Source: Filosporella fistucella
Lineage: Eukaryota > Ascomycota > Leotiomycetes > Helotiales
DNA length: 64,000 nt
Direction of reading: 5' to 3'
Assembly: GCA_030077755.1 (NCBI GenBank)
Contig: JAQJZZ010000020.1
Span: forward strand, 1,178,001-1,242,000
Below, one piece after another: positions 60,799 to 64,000 of this stretch. Within the stretch, counting starts at the first letter, position 1. Each line of letters starts with the position of its first letter. A program made the position numbers and the translations under genes. Below the pieces are notes generated by a model. That model was not told where the DNA came from, searched no databases, and saw nothing but the letters and a program-made list of their open reading frames with translations.

Positions 60799-63700
60799 TC
60801 AATATTTGCTTAACCGTTGATACCTCCCAATGCTATGACTGGCCTTGGGCCTGGGTTTGTACCGAGGCTTAGAATGCAATAGACTTTGCGCCTTCTTCAT
60901 CTCATTCTCCTTGATCTCTTGCTCCACCTCCGCTAGCCTCTCTGTTGCTTGGGTCAACCGACTGACATCATCTGTCTGCTCTGACAACTCGAGTTCGTGG
61001 TCGCGTTTGGCCTGATCCAAAGCTGATTGAAACCATTTGTCCAATCTGCACTTTGCAATGAGCGGTTGGAGTGCCTGGTCTTCGGCTTCCATATCTTTCA
61101 TAATGCTCTCCCGGATGCTCATATCCAAGCCTTTGAAGCGGTGGTCGAGTTCCTCTGTGCCAGCGCCAAGAACATCGGTAGGCTGGATAGGTGCTACATG
61201 GTTCTTTTCAAAGAAGCCTGAATTATTAGCGCACTATCTTGCAGGAGTTACGGGTTTATCACTTACTGGCCTTGAAGCAGGCTCTGAACGTCTGGTAAAG
61301 AGCGGTTCTGGTCAGTTGCTCAGACACCTGCTGGTCATCTTTATGAGCTGTGTTGTTCACCTCAGTCCAATCGTCCTTCAGAAAGCATCTCCTCCAAATT
61401 ATTTTTTGCGTCAAATTCTGTTCATCCTTGTTGGACAAGCCATGACAGCTAGCTTGCAGGGCAAGGAAGAACTGTTGACTGCGTAACATCTCTTGTTCAT
61501 CAGGATTTATTCCGTGATCGCCTATTAATGTGAGGAGATCTACCAATTCCAACCCAGTCATAGCCTCCTGTCTGACCAGGGCACCCATTCTCTCTCCTAA
61601 TATTGTCAATAGAGACTGCTGCTTCTGCAAAGCTTTGTTGGCATGGACTTCGAGGGCAAGTTGAAGCTCGGCATTTTCATCTATTGCTGTGGTTATGGAA
61701 GGTAGAACAAAGTCGTATAACTGATTCTGGATTTTGATCAATCCGAGTTGGTCGTGCACATCGGTCAATTCGGTTTTGCCTCCGTCAGGAATCAAAATGC
61801 CGTTGGCTTGACTGTAAGTACGATCCGCAAGGAGAGCCAATTTTCCCACACTAAGTTCAATTTTCTTGCTCCACAGGTCCTGCTCCCGCTTGAGTCCCAA
61901 ATCAAGAAGAGTCTTCGAGGCCTTGCCGTATTCTTCCTCTTGGTTGATATCGTTGATCCAGGAGAGCTTTGCATAATCCGGTCTGCTCCGCAGGAATGAG
62001 GTCAGGTAGGACTGGTGTTCAGGCCATCCATCAAGTAGTTCTGACATTTCGTCGTTTTGGATCTCTGACTCGAAAAATGCAGTGGCCCATCTCGTTCCAA
62101 ATTTCTGGAAACAATGTTTGACCCGGCCTCGCAGAATTTCGGTCCGATTGATAGATTGTTGCAATTGAGATCCTTGTGGATGTTCGACGTGAATGAATCT
62201 GGTAATCGTGTCTAGTTCAGATTGTAGAATATGAGCAAGTGTCGGGAGAATCTCGTGCTTTTCAGCTAGCTCGATAGCTTCGTCGGGAAGCTCTAGATCT
62301 GTGGCCAAAAGTACAATCTGCTCGTTCTGGGCTGGTACTTGCGCGTTACGGATCGATTCCTCTTCAATCTGAGCTGCTGGAGACTCTCTTGCAGCTGCCC
62401 ACCGTGAGCGCTCCTTGTTTGCTCGGATAGATATGTCAAGCAGAGCAGCGTACTCCAGCCGAATTTTGTCCACCACAGTGTGGCTGACTTGATTGTCGTC
62501 GCCTTTCTTATTCCAATATGCTCTTACAAGCATTCCTGCAAGGTCTGCCTGCTTCCTTAGATTTTCGGTGATGTAGAACGTGGATGTCCATATATCTGGA
62601 AGTCCCTCGTAGCCGGCTTCGAGGACGCCGTGCTTCAATTGCTCAGATCCAAGGCCATACAGTTCTAGATTCGCGGTCCTAAAATCGTATGCACCCTGCA
62701 ATGCGCTCAGAACCATGTCATCTGCCTCACTAAGAATTCCCATCACGAAACCATGGTCTTTCTGCCCGTCTTGATAGGTGTGTTTGATAACCTGGTATGC
62801 CCAAGGAATTGCAATCTCCAGATTCCAAATGTCCCTAATAAACCAATGGCGAACGCGATCAAGCTCTCCGGCTTCGGGGACAGGTTCTGATTTGTAGTCC
62901 TCGTGAATAAACTCAACGATTTCTGCCAGGAGACCTCGCTTCTGTCCTGCAGGCTTGTCTTTCAGCGCAGTATCGTAACGTTTCCAGATAAGTGTAGCAG
63001 CTGCTGATCTTTCGGCATCCCATAGAAGTTTCCATCTTGTAACACGATCCAGCTGAACATGACTTGTCTTCAAGTACTTTGCAAGATCTCTCAAAGCGGC
63101 AGATCGCTTCCGGAGGTTTTGGTCAACTGATGCTGGTACCGAAGGGATATATGGAGTTTGAGATTTCAAAATATCCAAGCTTAGCTCCACGGCAGCCAAG
63201 CCAACTTCCTCAGCAGAAAATTGCAGTTCTGGGCGGACTGTAAAGCTGAGGGGGTTATGTTCAAGGGTGCCAAAAAATATAGCTTGCTCCAATTTGCTTC
63301 TAGCTGTGACTTGCTGTGGTTTGCTTGTTGTTAATCTTGCAGTATTTGTTGCCGCAACTCGTATAACACCTCCACCCCTAACGAGCAGCACAGTGGCAGG
63401 ATATTTTGCTTTGTGGCGCCGGGATTTAGAATCTTCGATGCTGTGAGATTGAGATTGAGGTTCTTCCATACCCGAGCCAACAATCTCAATGTTCATCTCC
63501 TCCCGGAAGTCGATCACATCTTCGAAGGCTTGTGGAAGTAGATGGCTTTCCGTTCGGAGTTGCAATTCCGGAGAGTCAGGCTGTCGAGCCATGGAAATCA
63601 CAATGACAGCACGGTCGAAAACCACATAAGCAACGAGTGCTGGGGTTGGCAAGTAAAGCCGTGTCCTGGAGGTTGCAATCCTGCTGATAGGCGTTGTGTA

Positions 63701-64000
63701 GGATTTGATTGGTCGGACATTGCCAATATCTAACCTATTTTGTTGCAGGACGACTTCGACGAGGAAATAGTGGGCGTTCTGCCGTTCAGTCATCGAGACT
63801 AGGACTAAAATGTGTGCAGCGCTTTCTTGATCGCTGAGTTGTGAGTCCACCACTGACTTCGGGGTAAAAGTGAAATCCAGAAGCTCGAAGGTTTCAAGGA
63901 GTAAATCGCTCAGTACCGGCCGTGCCTTTTTTATCGCCATCACAATAGCCTCCCTACTTTCACATTCTGCGATGATTGATGAATGTCCTCCTCGTTGTAT
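60799..64000 (-). CDS. NUP133: Nucleoporin NUP133 (5' part cut at right edge)
   Basis: Two exons are visible (61267-64000, open to the window edge, and 60799-61217; 49-bp intron). They give more than 1,040 residues of the C-terminal part. The left end of the protein continues the N-terminal beta-propeller (LVLVSMTERQNAHYFLVEVV, YPATVLLVRGGGVIRVAAT). After about a third the sequence becomes all-helical, with WKLLWDAERSAAATLIWKRY, RHWFIRDIWNLEIAIPWAYQ and LYGLGSEQLKHG, then LEYAALLDISIRANKERSRW. This matches fungal Nup133. Nup133 is a scaffold of the Y-shaped Nup84 complex in the nuclear pore. The splice joins FKA to SFFEKNHVAPIQPTD. The C-terminus is charged and ends in a basic tail (KPRYKPRPKASHS). 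Confidence 0.9.

Overview
The window comes from the nuclear genome of a filamentous ascomycete (Pezizomycotina). The protein sequences look most like Leotiomycetes (Botrytis/Sclerotinia relatives); that rank is my inference, not a database result. Genes are single and unlinked by operons, they alternate between strands, and most carry one to six introns of about 45-100 bp with GT/AG ends and CTAAC/CTGAC-like branch points. I see 27 protein-coding genes, two of them cut by the window edges. I see no tRNA, rRNA, CRISPR array or intact transposon.

Layout. 0-9 kb: end of an EFM6-type protein lysine methyltransferase (+), sedoheptulose-bisphosphatase SHB17 (-), an RBR ubiquitin ligase (+), MICOS subunit MIC12 (-), and complex I subunit NDUFS7/PSST (+). 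9.6-15.7 kb: a GPI-anchored eight-cysteine protein, the NEDD4-type ligase RSP5 and the RRM protein PAB2, all (-). 16.5-27.2 kb: an Hv1-type proton channel (+), an AHC1-like zinc-finger protein (-), an Alba-domain protein (+), vacuolar transporter chaperone VTC1 (-) and a Tctex-1 dynein light chain (+). 28-35 kb: two convergent F-box-like genes and the ribosome-biogenesis factor MPP10 (-). 38.8-46.4 kb: an SPX-domain membrane protein (+), a short-chain dehydrogenase (-), a small basic protein (+) and a 585-residue protein I do not recognise (-). 48.5-64 kb: HEM2, mitochondrial MCT1 and TRAPP subunit TCA17 (all +), SWC4 (-), a p24 cargo receptor (+), palmitoylated casein kinase 1 YCK (-) and nucleoporin NUP133 (-, cut at the right edge).

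Most genes are housekeeping and dispersed by function. Loose themes are mitochondrial function (MIC12 and NDUFS7, divergent neighbours; MCT1), ubiquitin signalling (RBR ligase, RSP5, two F-box-like proteins), phosphate and proton handling (VTC1, SPX membrane protein, Hv1) and secretory traffic (TCA17, p24, YCK). Intergenic spaces are often 1-4.7 kb, AT-rich, and without recognisable genes.

I found no new multi-gene system. The most unusual things are at gene-structure level: an intron that splits the catalytic cysteine codon of RSP5, three probable GC-AG introns within 7 kb, a short-chain dehydrogenase whose exons do not join in frame with canonical sites, and an ambiguous 5' end on the dynein light chain. 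Two conserved-looking proteins of unknown function also merit attention.
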